Shown in pieces: positions 16,318-26,338 of a stretch of DNA of 64,000 nt. How positions within the stretch are numbered: position 1 is the first letter of the stretch; each line of letters starts with the position of its first letter. Source of the DNA: Phormidesmis priestleyi Ana (lineage in GTDB: Bacteria; Cyanobacteriota; Cyanobacteriia; Phormidesmidales; Phormidesmidaceae); contig LJZR01000002.1 in assembly GCA_001314865.1 (NCBI GenBank), forward strand, positions 1-64,000, in the 5' to 3' direction. The notes below the pieces were generated by a model that was not told the origin of the DNA, searched no databases, and worked only from the letters and a program-made list of their open reading frames with translations. Made by a program: the position numbers and the translations under genes.

Positions 16318-18462
16318 TTAGATATCTAATTTAAACTTCATGAGTTCGTAGAAAGCGCGAGACAGCTCGCGTCGGGTGAGTTTTTGATTGTCTATTGGAA
16401 TGTTGGCGATCGCCTGTGTGTAGGCTTGTGGCATAGCGGCCTTAATTAAAAAAGACAGCTGTTTGCGCGTGATCATATCGTTTGGGGCAAATCGTTTGCC
16501 GCCTACACCGGCAATGATGCCTTGCGCCTTGAGCGTTTCAATATTGCTGTAGGCCCAATGCGCGCCGGGGAGCACATCGCTAAAGCTAGGGCTGGCAGGG
16601 CTGACTTTTTCTAGCTCTAATAGGCTCACGAGCGCAGTGGAAACGACGGCCCGTGAGACATTGGCATAGGGCCGAAAGTGCAGGTCGTTTGCGTTTTCGC
16701 TGCGGATAATGCCGGTTGCTGCCATTACCTGAATGGGCTCAAAGTCGGGATCGTCATGGCCCACATCGTCAAACCAAAAAATGGGGATGCCGTTGCGAGC
16801 CATGAAGCCTTGCAGCTTTCGCAGTAGCGGTAGGGTTTCGACAATGCGGCGTGGGCTTTCGCCCGTCCAAGCGCAGAAAACGGCGAGGAATCCGCTGGCT
16901 TCACCAATGGCCCATTCGACGGGATGCATTCGGTAGGCAGCGTTGGTGATATGGGTGGTGCCGATGCTTTTGGCAGAGAGAATGAGGCCGTCTGTGGTCA
17001 TGGGCACTAGGGACTTAGCGGGCAGTGAAAAGGGTAGGGCGGTTACATCTTTGCCTTTGGGCGTAATATGGCCCGCTACGAGGTTGCCATGGAGGTCGAG
17101 ATAGTGATACTGACCAACGCCGACGCTGTCGTCAAAGCAGCGAGCGCGGGCTTGATTCGGGAAAAAGCTCTCAGCGACATCTTCGTGACGAATGGTTGTC
17201 AGGGCAATGCCTCGACGGGCTTCGCGAATGTAGGGCTCTAGGGCAATGCCATCGGCGCTCCAAGTGAGGTCGCCTCGGGTTTTAAGGTCGGGGACGCCGT
17301 GGGTTTGTAAATAGTGGATGTAGGCTTGGGCGCGATCGCGTGCCCGCTGAATTAAAACCTGGCGTTCTGCCCGGCTAACGCCGATTAAATGCCCAAAGCG
17401 AAAGTCATTGCCGCAGCACTCTCCTTTTTCGGGATGGGGTGAGGTGCCCCAGTTGATCACCGCAATATCCCCAATGCTGATGGTTTTGGGACTGAGCGAT
17501 CGCCGAAAAATTCGCCGGTAGCGAAAGATGCCGTAAGGCTCAAAGAAATGGCGTCTTTGCCAAGCATTGGAGCGTTTGAGCCAATAGTCGCCCGTAAACT
17601 CGTAGGGATTGAGCCAATAGTCGTGACCATAGCCAGCCGGTGCAGGCACCCGTTTACCCTGGCCCGGCGCTGTGTGCTCAACGACGATATTAAAGGTAAA
17701 TGACTGCTGGCATTGGGGAATGGCGTGATCCGGCAAAATCGCCTCGCCCGTATCGTTGCGGGCCTCTTGCCCGACTCGTGAAGGCAGCTGCGCCAGCTCT
17801 AGCAAATCACCAAAGTCAGTGGCTTCTAGTGTGATGGGCGCGTTAACTGTGAAATGAAAGGCCGTGCCAGTACGCTGAAACTTGACGCCCGTGACTCGCT
17901 GTTGCTCTCCGGGTGTGTTGGTTAAGAACACTTCAACCGGCTCACTGTTGGGCACTAGGCGCAGCAGCCCAGATTCTAAGTAGGGAATCAGCCGCTCATT
18001 GAGCGCGATCGCTGAGACGACCGGCGTAGTGGTGATTGGGCAGACCCAAGCGCCGCCTGGATTTTGCTGTAATCTGCCCTCCACTGGCTGAAGCTGTCGC
18101 TGCCGCGCTCTAAACCAGCGCTGACTTTTAGAGATAGCAAATTTTTCGCCCTCTACGGTGCTAAAGCTCTGGCTTTGCTTGAGCAGGTCGCCATCGTCTG
18201 AAGCGGGCAGCCCTTGGGCGGTAAACTGGCCGCCGACCATGGCATGGCTTTGCACCAGACACACATCAACATTCATGCTAAGGGCTGTGAGCGCTGCGGA
18301 GTAGGCTGCGGTAGAGCCCCCGACGACCAAAATGGAGCAAGTTAGGGTACTGCCGTCGCTTGGTTGGGTAAACGCATTGGGCGAGAAAATGCCGTTGCTT
18401 TGGCTGATGGGGCTCATCGCAGTACCAGAGAAAATGAATGGGTATCTATGGGTATCTATCAA
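16318..18462 (-). CDS. FAD-dependent oxidoreductase fused to an S-layer homology domain
   Basis: 714 residues; ATG 18417 (MSPISQ) is an alternative start. Residues ~40-75 have the dinucleotide-binding pattern ILVVGGSTAAYSAALTAL, and the body resembles the FAD-dependent oxidoreductase family (COG/Pfam FAD_oxidored) found in exported or surface enzymes. The last ~110 residues contain one clear SLH repeat (FSDVLPGAHWAYSNIETLKAQGI split by W-A-Y, then RFAPNDMITRKQLSFLI) and a second partial one. SLH domains tether proteins to the cell wall or outer envelope. There is no canonical signal peptide at the N-terminus, so how it would be exported is unclear. Substrate unknown. Confidence 0.78.
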   Translation of the reverse strand: MIDTHRYPFIFSGTAMSPISQSNGIFSPNAFTQPSDGSTLTCSILVVGGSTAAYSAALTALSMNVDVCLVQSHAMVGGQFTAQGLPASDDGDLLKQSQSFSTVEGEKFAISKSQRWFRARQRQLQPVEGRLQQNPGGAWVCPITTTPVVSAIALNERLIPYLESGLLRLVPNSEPVEVFLTNTPGEQQRVTGVKFQRTGTAFHFTVNAPITLEATDFGDLLELAQLPSRVGQEARNDTGEAILPDHAIPQCQQSFTFNIVVEHTAPGQGKRVPAPAGYGHDYWLNPYEFTGDYWLKRSNAWQRRHFFEPYGIFRYRRIFRRSLSPKTISIGDIAVINWGTSPHPEKGECCGNDFRFGHLIGVSRAERQVLIQRARDRAQAYIHYLQTHGVPDLKTRGDLTWSADGIALEPYIREARRGIALTTIRHEDVAESFFPNQARARCFDDSVGVGQYHYLDLHGNLVAGHITPKGKDVTALPFSLPAKSLVPMTTDGLILSAKSIGTTHITNAAYRMHPVEWAIGEASGFLAVFCAWTGESPRRIVETLPLLRKLQGFMARNGIPIFWFDDVGHDDPDFEPIQVMAATGIIRSENANDLHFRPYANVSRAVVSTALVSLLELEKVSPASPSFSDVLPGAHWAYSNIETLKAQGIIAGVGGKRFAPNDMITRKQLSFLIKAAMPQAYTQAIANIPIDNQKLTRRELSRAFYELMKFKLDI

Positions 18463-18542
18463 TCGATATTTTGACTTTTATTCAGGCGTTACGGTTGAGC
18501 CAGCTGGCTTTTTTCACGTAATCTTAGGCTACTTGACGCGGG

Positions 18543-18568
18543 TTATCTATATCTATCTATATCTATAT
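18543..18568. repeat. TATC/TATATC microsatellite
   Basis: An array of TATCTATA words lies in the short gap upstream of the TPR gene. It could affect spacing of its promoter by slippage (inference). Confidence 0.7.
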
Positions 18569-18601
18569 GCGAGTCGAATGATAGGGGGCGAATGATACGA
18601 G

Positions 18602-20134
18602 TTGAATGCGAGTGGCATGCAAAGTGAAGATCGGGTGGCACCGGGTGGGTTGGTCGCGTGTGCGGGGCGGCGGCTGTTGTCTCAAGGAATTGGCGTGGCG
18701 CGGCGGCGGGAGTGGGACACAGCGATCGCACTGTTTAGCCAAATGCTGTCCTTACCAGCCAACGATCCGACCCTGCGGTTAAAAGCCTATTACCATCGCG
18801 GCTGCGCGCTATCGGGGCGGGGGCAGCATGAGCTGGCGATCGCCGACTTCACCCAGGTGATTCAAGAAGTGATTCAAGGCTGTGAGCGCAACCCTGATCA
18901 GGCCATGGGCTGGGCGCGAGGTGGCAAGCTCGCAGATATTTACATTCATCGGGGTAATGCCTACCGCCATGCGGGTCAGTATCAGCACGCGATCGCTGAC
19001 CTAACCCAAGGCGTAGCGCTTTCGGGCGGCTCAGCGCAAAGCTATGGGGCGCGAGGGCTGCTTTGGCTAGATATGGATAAATTTGACGCGGCGATCGCTG
19101 ACTTTACAGAGGCCCTGAGTGTTCATCCGACCTTTGCGCCATGCCATTTGTGGCGAGGGTTTGCATGGCTGCGCAGCGAGCATTACTGGCAGGCGGCGGT
19201 CGATTTGTCTTGTGCGATTGAGGCAATTCCCTCATGCGCCGAAGCCTACAATCATCGCGGGATTGCCCAGTTTTATCTGCATGATTTTGCCGCCGCTAAG
19301 GCCGACTTTGACCAAGCCATTCAGCTCGACCGCGAGTTTGTAGAGGCTTACAACAATCGCGGCAATTTGCTTCAGCTGATGGGAGAGTCGGTCGCGGCGG
19401 CGGCTGACTATGACCGAGCAGTGCGCCTGCAACGAGAATGCGCCAGGGCTGAGCTGAGCGAAGTTTACTGTAATCGAGCGGCGGCGATCGCGCTAGAGGC
19501 TTCGGAAGAGGCTGCTGCTGACTATGAAAAAGTATCAGCAGACAAAGTATCGGCACATACCCAAGATTTTGCGCTAGATTTTGCGCTGAGCAATCTTGCT
19601 TTTTATCGCCATCGCGGACAGCTTCGTTTGGTACAAGGGCAGTTTGCCGCGGCGGTGGCTGACTATACGAGTGCCATCATCCTTCACCCAACCGCTTATG
19701 CTCACTATCAGCGCGGGCTTGCCTATCAAGCGTTGGGCGAGCTTAGGCTGGCTCAGATCGATTTGGATGCGGCGATCGCATATGCTCCTGACTATAGGGC
19801 GGCTTATTGCGATCGCGCCAAGCTACGGCTAAAGGCCAACGACCTATCCGGTGCGCTCGCTGATATCCATAAGTCTTTGCAGCACTCTGAGCATTCTGAG
19901 CATTCTGAGCACTCTGAGCATTCTGAACATTCTAAGCATTCTGATTCTGCGAACAGTTCAAACGGTTCAGACGGTTCAGACGGTTCAGACAGTTCAAACT
20001 GGGCAGACGGTTCCAACTGGGCAGACATCTACGCAACGCGCTGCTTAATTTACTTTTGCCTGGGTCAGCGTGATCAGGCGCTACAGGATTTTGACCGGCT
20101 CGTAGAATCTATTTTGCAGCAAACTGCCGATTAG
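18602..20134 (+). CDS. Tetratricopeptide repeat protein
   Basis: 510 residues made of about ten TPR units of the cyanobacterial type (for example AYNHRGIAQFYLHDFAAAKA, AYNNRGNLLQLMGESVAAAA, AYCDRAKLRLKANDLSGALA). They form a superhelix for protein binding. Near the C-terminus a low-complexity stretch, (HSE)n followed by GSDGSDGSD and NWAD repeats (~425-470), interrupts the last repeat unit. There is no signal peptide or membrane segment. The start is TTG 18602 or ATG 18617; neither has a strong ribosome-binding site. The stop overlaps the stop of the convergent PRC-barrel gene by 4 bp, with no terminator between. Partner unknown. Confidence 0.85.
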   Translation: MNASGMQSEDRVAPGGLVACAGRRLLSQGIGVARRREWDTAIALFSQMLSLPANDPTLRLKAYYHRGCALSGRGQHELAIADFTQVIQEVIQGCERNPDQAMGWARGGKLADIYIHRGNAYRHAGQYQHAIADLTQGVALSGGSAQSYGARGLLWLDMDKFDAAIADFTEALSVHPTFAPCHLWRGFAWLRSEHYWQAAVDLSCAIEAIPSCAEAYNHRGIAQFYLHDFAAAKADFDQAIQLDREFVEAYNNRGNLLQLMGESVAAAADYDRAVRLQRECARAELSEVYCNRAAAIALEASEEAAADYEKVSADKVSAHTQDFALDFALSNLAFYRHRGQLRLVQGQFAAAVADYTSAIILHPTAYAHYQRGLAYQALGELRLAQIDLDAAIAYAPDYRAAYCDRAKLRLKANDLSGALADIHKSLQHSEHSEHSEHSEHSEHSKHSDSANSSNGSDGSDGSDSSNWADGSNWADIYATRCLIYFCLGQRDQALQDFDRLVESILQQTAD

Positions 20135-21306
20135 TCGTCTTCCCACACTTCAAAGGCGTCTACATCAATCGGTTCGGTGGGTTCTGATGCCTTAGACTGT
20201 TTGAACTTATCTAGCGTTTGGCCGAAGGTTTGGCCGAGCGATCGCCCCAGTGACGTTTTCTTGAATCTCTCTTCTAGGCGCTTATTGCCAATTTGCGCCT
20301 GCGCTTGTTCTTTAGCCTTTTGCAATCGTTCTTGCATTTGCTGCTTGACCTGCTCTGTTTTGCTTTGCAGCTGCTCAGCGATATCGGGCAAAGAATCGCC
20401 CTCGCCCCAGTTTTGCTGGCTGTTCTGGCGGCTGTTTTGGCGGTTGTCTTGATAGGCGTCTTGAGGGGCGAACTGCTCATCGGTAAACTGCTTGGCTCGT
20501 TGCTTTACTTGCTCGGTAAGCCTGCCTGCAAACGACTGTCCTTTGTGCAGCAGTTCATTAAAATCGGTCGGCATTTCGGGCAGTTGCTCGGGTCGCCACG
20601 CGGGAAGGCGGCTAGGCGCTCGGTTGGGCTCAGCGAGAATCGTCAGCGGCTGCGCGTAAGGCTGGGCCTGTTGGGCGTCTTCCTCGGCGATCATCATGCG
20701 TTTGCGACCGGCACTAATAATGGCTTGAGGGGCGATCGCATACACCGTTACCGTTTTTTCTAGCGGCGTTTCAGCTGTCGATTCGGCTGTCGATTCGGCT
20801 ATTGATTCGGCTGCCGCTTCAGTTGCGGATTCGGTTGCAGATTCAGCGGTCGATTCGGCTGCCGCTTCAGTTGCGGATTCCAAACGCGCAAACAAATATT
20901 GCTGAACCTCACCAGTGGCCTGATCGAAGCACAGATCTACAATGCGACCGATATGATCGCCGCCATCTGTCCACACTTCTAGGCTAGTCATATTTTGGGC
21001 GGCGGCTAGTGGCGACTCGTTGGCTGATGCGATCGCCGCTGTCGTCTCAGTGTGAATCACAATGCTGTCTCGCCCAATTTTCACAACTTGCGCCCAGCTG
21101 ATCGTTTGCTGGCGAGCGAGCAATCCGACTGATTTGTAAACCAATCCGGCAATTTGGTGGGAAGGCGCAGCCGCTCCTGTGGAGAATCGCTTGATATCTA
21201 CCAGCAAATGCTCCACACTACCCACCGCTTCTGCGGTTTCATAGGCCATTAGCTCTCGGCCTATCAGCTCGCCCTGGCGAATAATCGCTGTGTCCACACT
21301 AGCCAC
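20131..21306 (-). CDS. PRC-barrel domain protein
   Basis: 391 residues. The N-terminal ~85 residues (IIRQGELIGRELMAYETAEAVGSVEHLLVD...) and a second segment (~125-190, TSLEVWTDGGDHIGRIVDLCFD) are PRC-barrel-like. Such barrels occur in photosynthetic reaction-centre H subunits and RimM. Between and after them lie an Ala/Glu/Ser/Thr repeat (ATEAAAESTAESATES) and a Gln/Lys-rich, coiled-coil-like C-terminus (~290-370) with NRQNSRQNSQQN repeats. It starts with GTG. In cyanobacteria such proteins are often thylakoid or stress associated, but nothing here fixes a function. It is convergent with the TPR gene. Confidence 0.75.
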   Translation of the reverse strand: MASVDTAIIRQGELIGRELMAYETAEAVGSVEHLLVDIKRFSTGAAAPSHQIAGLVYKSVGLLARQQTISWAQVVKIGRDSIVIHTETTAAIASANESPLAAAQNMTSLEVWTDGGDHIGRIVDLCFDQATGEVQQYLFARLESATEAAAESTAESATESATEAAAESIAESTAESTAETPLEKTVTVYAIAPQAIISAGRKRMMIAEEDAQQAQPYAQPLTILAEPNRAPSRLPAWRPEQLPEMPTDFNELLHKGQSFAGRLTEQVKQRAKQFTDEQFAPQDAYQDNRQNSRQNSQQNWGEGDSLPDIAEQLQSKTEQVKQQMQERLQKAKEQAQAQIGNKRLEERFKKTSLGRSLGQTFGQTLDKFKQSKASEPTEPIDVDAFEVWEDD

Positions 21307-21442
21307 CTACTCATAACGTCATAATCAATCTTTCTATCTTCTGTTTTACTTGATTTAGCGCGTTACATGTTTATTCGGTTCGGGTGATCGCCCAGTAAAG
21401 GTTGCGATCGCTGCCACCCTAACCATCTCACGCGCCGACCTA

Positions 21443-21754
21443 ATGATTGCAGGCGACAGCCCTTACGTGCAGCAGCAGTTCGCTCGTAGACGGCGCTATC
21501 CTTTTCCCAATCAAACCGAAGTATATTTGGCCGCGCCGGAGGATCTTGTGATTAGCAAGCTTCGCTGGCACGGCGAATCGGAGAAACAGCGGCGGGATGT
21601 GCTGGCGATTTTAAAGGTGCAGCAGGATGCGTTGGACTATGTGTATATGTATCAGTGGGCGGCTGAGTTTGGGTTGGATGAGGTGTTGGATGAGCTGGCG
21701 ATCGCAGCTGGGGTTATGGCGCTGGTCACTGCGCAGCGCACAGCTTTTGAATGA
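21443..21754 (+). pseudogene. Truncated nucleotidyltransferase-like (AbiEii/DUF6036-type) fragment
   Basis: 103 codons with FARRRRYPFPNQTEVYLAAPEDLVISKLRW and then KQRRDVLAILKVQ...LDYVYMYQWAAEFGLDEVLDEL. This is the typical C-terminal half of small nucleotidyltransferase-fold proteins (AbiEii-like). The N-terminal half with the GSxxD motif is missing, and no upstream frame supplies it. It is probably a decayed toxin or nucleotidyltransferase gene; a short functional protein is less likely. The ~370 bp after it contain no gene. Confidence 0.6.
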
Positions 21755-22122
21755 ACCCCATTATTCGCCTTCTGCGGGGGGCAAAGGAATTTTTCGGCTC
21801 GCTCCCCTCGAATACGGTTACCATAAGCCGCACCTAAATCCTTTTGTATTGCTGCCATTGCCATGGCGATTCTTTCTACGTGAAAACTTTAGTTGCTAGC
21901 TGTAGGGCGACAATTGCTACTTCTAAATTCAGCTGCCGCTTGCCAAAGGAAACCTGCCTTAATAAGGAACCCAAGACTACATAGATTTCAGCTCTGATCA
22001 AGCATTTGGCGCGTCTGATTAAGCATCTGGCGCGTTGGTATATCAATAGCCCATGGTTGCTTGAAGCAATCTGAACTGTCGCATACAGTTAAGTTTATTC
22101 CAGCAGCATCCAAGGGGGTTTT

Positions 22123-25100
22123 ATGGCTAGCTCACCTATTTCGATCCATCCTCAAACTGGCTTGGGTCAGCAAGCACAGTGGCAGTTTTGGATTGATCGA
22201 GGGGGCACCTTTACCGATATTGTTGCGCAGCTGCCAGATGGTTCTACTCGGGTTCACAAGCTGCTGTCTGAAAATCCGCAGCGTTACCTAGATGCGCCTA
22301 TTCAAGGCATCCGAGAGATGATGGGCGTGGAAGCGGGCCAGCCGATTCCCGCTGCTCAAATTTCGGTTGTCAAAATGGGTACGACCGTTGCCACGAATGC
22401 ACTGTTAGAAAGAAAGGGCGATCGCACCGTATTTATCACCACCCAGGGCTTTGGCGACGGCCTGCGCATTGGCTACCAAAATCGGCCCGATATTTTTGCT
22501 CGCAAAATTGTGCTGCCCGATATGCTGTACGAGCAAGTGATAGAAGTGAATGAGCGCGTAACCGCAGAGGGCACGGTGCTACAGTCTATTACCCCGACGG
22601 TAGAACAACAGCTTTTGCAAGACTTACAAAAGGCTTATGACAGTGGTATTCGAGCCTGTGCGATCGCTTTTATCCATGGCTATCGCTATCCTCCTCATGA
22701 GCAGCAGACTCGCGCGATCGCTCAGCAGGTGGGCTTTACCCAAATCTCTGTTTCTCACGAAGTGAGTCCCCTCATTAAATGGGTGAGCAGAGGAGATACC
22801 ACGGTTGTTGATGCATATTTATCGCCGCTGCTACGCCGCTATGTAGACAGAATTGAAAAGGCTTTGGGTTCAGAGTCTGCTGAATCCTATGCAGACAACA
22901 CTTCAGAATCTGTTGTTCCGCAATTGTTGTTTATGCAGTCTAACGGGGGGCTCACGCCTGCTCAGTGCTTTCAGGGTAAGGACAGTATTCTTTCTGGCCC
23001 TGCTGGCGGTATTGTTGGCGCAGTGCAAACCAGTCGGGCAGCTGGCTTCAACAAAATCATCACATTCGACATGGGCGGCACGTCAACCGATGTTGCTCAC
23101 TTTAACGATACGACGGTCCATGACACGACGCCCAATGACACGACGATCAACGACACGACGCTCTCTGCGCCTGCCTATGAGCGCGTGTTTGAAACCGAGG
23201 TCGCGGGTGTGCGGATGCGATCGCCCATGATGGCAATTCATACAGTCGCAGCAGGGGGTGGATCTATCCTGGCGTTTGATGGCGATCGCTATCGAGTTGG
23301 CCCCGAGTCGGCAGGGGCAAGCCCTGGCCCGGCCTGCTATCGCAACGGTGGGCCGCTCACCGTGACAGACTGCAATGTGATGGTCGGCAAAATTCAGCCC
23401 CAGTTTTTTCCTCAGGTGTTTGGCCCTAACGGAAACCAACCGCTGGATCAAGGCATTGTGCAGGCACAGTTTGCTGAATTAGCGAAGGCGGTTTTTGCCG
23501 CTACTTGCAAAGAACAGCGGCCTGAGCAAATTGCAGAGGGCTTTTTGCATATTGCCATTGACAACATGGCCAATGCGATTAAAAAAATATCGGTGCAGCG
23601 AGGCTACGATGTGAGCGACTATACGCTGTGTTGCTTTGGCGCAGCGGGCGGGCAACATGCCTGTCGCTTGGCCGAAAGTTTGGGAATGAAGACTGTTTTA
23701 ATTCATCCTTATGCAGGTGTGCTTTCGGCCTATGGTATGGGTCTAGCCGATAGGAGAGTGCTCAAGGAAATGTCGGTAGAAATGGCGTTGGATATTGAGG
23801 CGATCGCACCCATCACTGAGCAGGTAAGGACGCTGAGCCAGCGGGCGATCGCTGAGCTGAGGGCTCAGGGCGATCGCGATATTGATACGGTCGAAACTCT
23901 GTGCCAGCTTCACGTACGCTATGCCGGAACAGATTCAACTATTGCCGTGGACTTTGTGCAAAATCTTGTATCTGAGGATATTTCTGCTGAGGATGCTTCT
24001 GCTGAGGATGTTTCTGCTGAGGATGTCTCTTCTGATAGGTTGTCTGCTGGGGCGATCGCGCAACAAGTCCGCCAACAATTTGAGGCTCGCTATCAGCAGC
24101 AATATGGCATCACGCTGCCCGGTAAAGACTTAGTAGTCGCGACCATTACCGCTGAGGCAATTGGTAAAACGCAGCTGCCTCAGCAGCGAACGGCGCCAGC
24201 GTCAGGTGAGAGAGCTAAGGAAATTGCGAGAGTCTCTTTGTTTTCGGCAAACCAGTGGCACGATACGCCTGTTTTTGAGCGACAGCAGCTATCGGCAGGT
24301 CAGCAGCTGATCGGCCCAGCCATTGTGCTAGAGCCAACTGGCACCAACATCATTGAGCCAGGTTGGGCTGCTGAAATGAGTGAGCGGGGTGATCTGCTGC
24401 TCAGGCAACAGGCAATAGAATCTCGAACTGTTATGGCCGAGGTTGCGGCAATAGGATCTGCTATGACAGGATCTGCTATAACAGGATCTGCTATGACAGA
24501 AGAAAGCCCGGAAAGTGTCCCAGACCCTGTAAAACTAGAGATTTTTAATAACTTGTTTCAGGCGAGCGCCGAGCAAATGGGTTTCACGCTACAAAACACC
24601 AGCTCTTCGGTCAATATTAAAGAGCGCCTAGACTTTTCTTGCGCTATTTTTGACGGCAGCGGTCAGCTGGTTGCCAATGCGCCGCATATTCCAGTGCATT
24701 TAGGCTCTATGGGAGAAAGCGTACAGGCTCTCCTGAACGATCACTTGAACGATTCTTTGGACGAGCTGCGAACCACTCAAATCAGAGAATTTCAGCCGGG
24801 CGATGTGTTTATTTCTAACAATCCTTACAACGGCGGTACGCACCTGCCTGATATCACCGCCATTACGCCTGTTTTTATACAAGGCGAATCGGCAGAGAAT
24901 ACATTAGATCAAATAGATCAGAAAGATGAGAGTAAATCATCACAGAACACAACGAAAAAACCTTTGTTTTTTGTTGCTTCGCGGGGGCACCATGCTGATA
25001 TCGGCGGCATCACACCTGGTTCTATGCCGCCTAATAGCACTCATCTCGATCAAGAAGGTATTTTGTTTGATAACTTTTTGCTCGTTGAAAAAGGAGACTT

Positions 25101-26238
25101 AAAAGCAGAAGCGCTCAGGCAGCACCTTACAAAAGCCCCTTACCCGGCCCGCAATCCTGATCAGAACCTAGCTGACCTACAGGCGCAGATCGCCGCAAAC
25201 AACAAAGGTGTGTTAGAACTCCAAAAAATGGTGCAGCAGTACGGCCTTAGCACCGTGCAAGCCTACATGCAGCATGTGCAAGACAACGCTGAGCAAGCCG
25301 TTCGCAAAGTCATCGCTCAGCTCTGTGCGCTTAATCCCTCATCTACTCATCAATGGGAAGTCCCTATGGACTGTGGCGCAACTATCCGGGTGTCTATCAC
25401 TCTCAACTCTCCCAATAATCTGGCCCATAATCCTACCGATACTCTGGCCGATACTCTGACCGAAAACAGTGCCATTATCGACTTTACAAACACGTCTACC
25501 CAGCAGCCCAATAACTTTAATGCGCCGCTGGCCGTATGCAAAGCCGCCGTTCTCTATGTTTTTCGTACCCTAGTAGACTCTCCCATTCCGCTCAATGCGG
25601 GCTGCCTCAAACCGCTAGATATCCGAGTCCCCGTTGGATCTATGCTCAATCCTACCTACCCAGCGGCTGTTGTTGCCGGTAATGTAGAAACCTCTCAAGC
25701 GGTTACCGACGCGCTATATGGTGCCCTGGGCATTTTAGCCGCTTCCCAAGGCACCATGAACAACTTCACCTTTGGCAACGATCAATACCAATATTACGAA
25801 ACCATTTGCGGAGGCAGTGGCGCAGGTGTAGATTTTGCTGGCCATGGCTTTTGTGGAACCGACGCGGTGCAAACCCATATGACTAACTCCAGACTCACCG
25901 ATCCAGAAATCTTAGAGCTACGATTTCCCGTTTTGCTTAAAGAATTCTCTATTCGCCAGCAAAGTGGTGGTCAAGGGCAGTATGTAGGTGGCAATGGCGT
26001 TGTTAGGCGTCTGTGCTTTCGCGAGGCGATGACCGCTAATTTGCTGTCGGGGCGACGAGTGACGGTGCCCTTTGGGTTAGCTGGCGGCGAGGCGGGAAGG
26101 GCCGGATGTGCGATCGCTCAATATGCCGATGGCTCTTCTCAATGGCTAGACGCTACGGCGACAGTTGCGATGCAGCCGGGCGATGAAATAGTGATAGAAA
26201 CGCCGGGTGGGGGTAGCTATGGAAAAATATTCCCATAA
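22123..26238 (+). CDS. oplAH: 5-oxoprolinase (ATP-hydrolysing), HyuA-HyuB fusion
   Basis: 1371 residues. It converts 5-oxo-L-proline to L-glutamate using ATP, recycling pyroglutamate from glutathione and protein turnover. The hydantoinase A/oxoprolinase part (~1-750) starts with FWIDRGGTFTDIVAQ (phosphate-binding) and has ITFDMGGTSTDVAHF and GAAGGQHACRLAE. The hydantoinase B part (~795-1371) has FSCAIFDGSGQLVANAPHIPVHLGSM, VFISNNPYNGGTHLPDIT and the glycine-rich end. AAGGGG lies upstream of ATG 22123. Linker repeats (SAEDASAEDVSAEDVSS; GSAMTGSAITGSAM) and an NDTT repeat inside the HyuA part are unusual for the family. The gene is monocistronic. Confidence 0.95.
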   Translation: MASSPISIHPQTGLGQQAQWQFWIDRGGTFTDIVAQLPDGSTRVHKLLSENPQRYLDAPIQGIREMMGVEAGQPIPAAQISVVKMGTTVATNALLERKGDRTVFITTQGFGDGLRIGYQNRPDIFARKIVLPDMLYEQVIEVNERVTAEGTVLQSITPTVEQQLLQDLQKAYDSGIRACAIAFIHGYRYPPHEQQTRAIAQQVGFTQISVSHEVSPLIKWVSRGDTTVVDAYLSPLLRRYVDRIEKALGSESAESYADNTSESVVPQLLFMQSNGGLTPAQCFQGKDSILSGPAGGIVGAVQTSRAAGFNKIITFDMGGTSTDVAHFNDTTVHDTTPNDTTINDTTLSAPAYERVFETEVAGVRMRSPMMAIHTVAAGGGSILAFDGDRYRVGPESAGASPGPACYRNGGPLTVTDCNVMVGKIQPQFFPQVFGPNGNQPLDQGIVQAQFAELAKAVFAATCKEQRPEQIAEGFLHIAIDNMANAIKKISVQRGYDVSDYTLCCFGAAGGQHACRLAESLGMKTVLIHPYAGVLSAYGMGLADRRVLKEMSVEMALDIEAIAPITEQVRTLSQRAIAELRAQGDRDIDTVETLCQLHVRYAGTDSTIAVDFVQNLVSEDISAEDASAEDVSAEDVSSDRLSAGAIAQQVRQQFEARYQQQYGITLPGKDLVVATITAEAIGKTQLPQQRTAPASGERAKEIARVSLFSANQWHDTPVFERQQLSAGQQLIGPAIVLEPTGTNIIEPGWAAEMSERGDLLLRQQAIESRTVMAEVAAIGSAMTGSAITGSAMTEESPESVPDPVKLEIFNNLFQASAEQMGFTLQNTSSSVNIKERLDFSCAIFDGSGQLVANAPHIPVHLGSMGESVQALLNDHLNDSLDELRTTQIREFQPGDVFISNNPYNGGTHLPDITAITPVFIQGESAENTLDQIDQKDESKSSQNTTKKPLFFVASRGHHADIGGITPGSMPPNSTHLDQEGILFDNFLLVEKGDLKAEALRQHLTKAPYPARNPDQNLADLQAQIAANNKGVLELQKMVQQYGLSTVQAYMQHVQDNAEQAVRKVIAQLCALNPSSTHQWEVPMDCGATIRVSITLNSPNNLAHNPTDTLADTLTENSAIIDFTNTSTQQPNNFNAPLAVCKAAVLYVFRTLVDSPIPLNAGCLKPLDIRVPVGSMLNPTYPAAVVAGNVETSQAVTDALYGALGILAASQGTMNNFTFGNDQYQYYETICGGSGAGVDFAGHGFCGTDAVQTHMTNSRLTDPEILELRFPVLLKEFSIRQQSGGQGQYVGGNGVVRRLCFREAMTANLLSGRRVTVPFGLAGGEAGRAGCAIAQYADGSSQWLDATATVAMQPGDEIVIETPGGGSYGKIFP

Positions 26239-26338
26239 AGTATCTCTATCGAATATGTCCACAATCATCGTCACAAGCGGGGCACTAGGCCGCATTAGGC
26301 CGCACTAGGCCGCGACGGCTCAATCATCTTTTGCTTGC

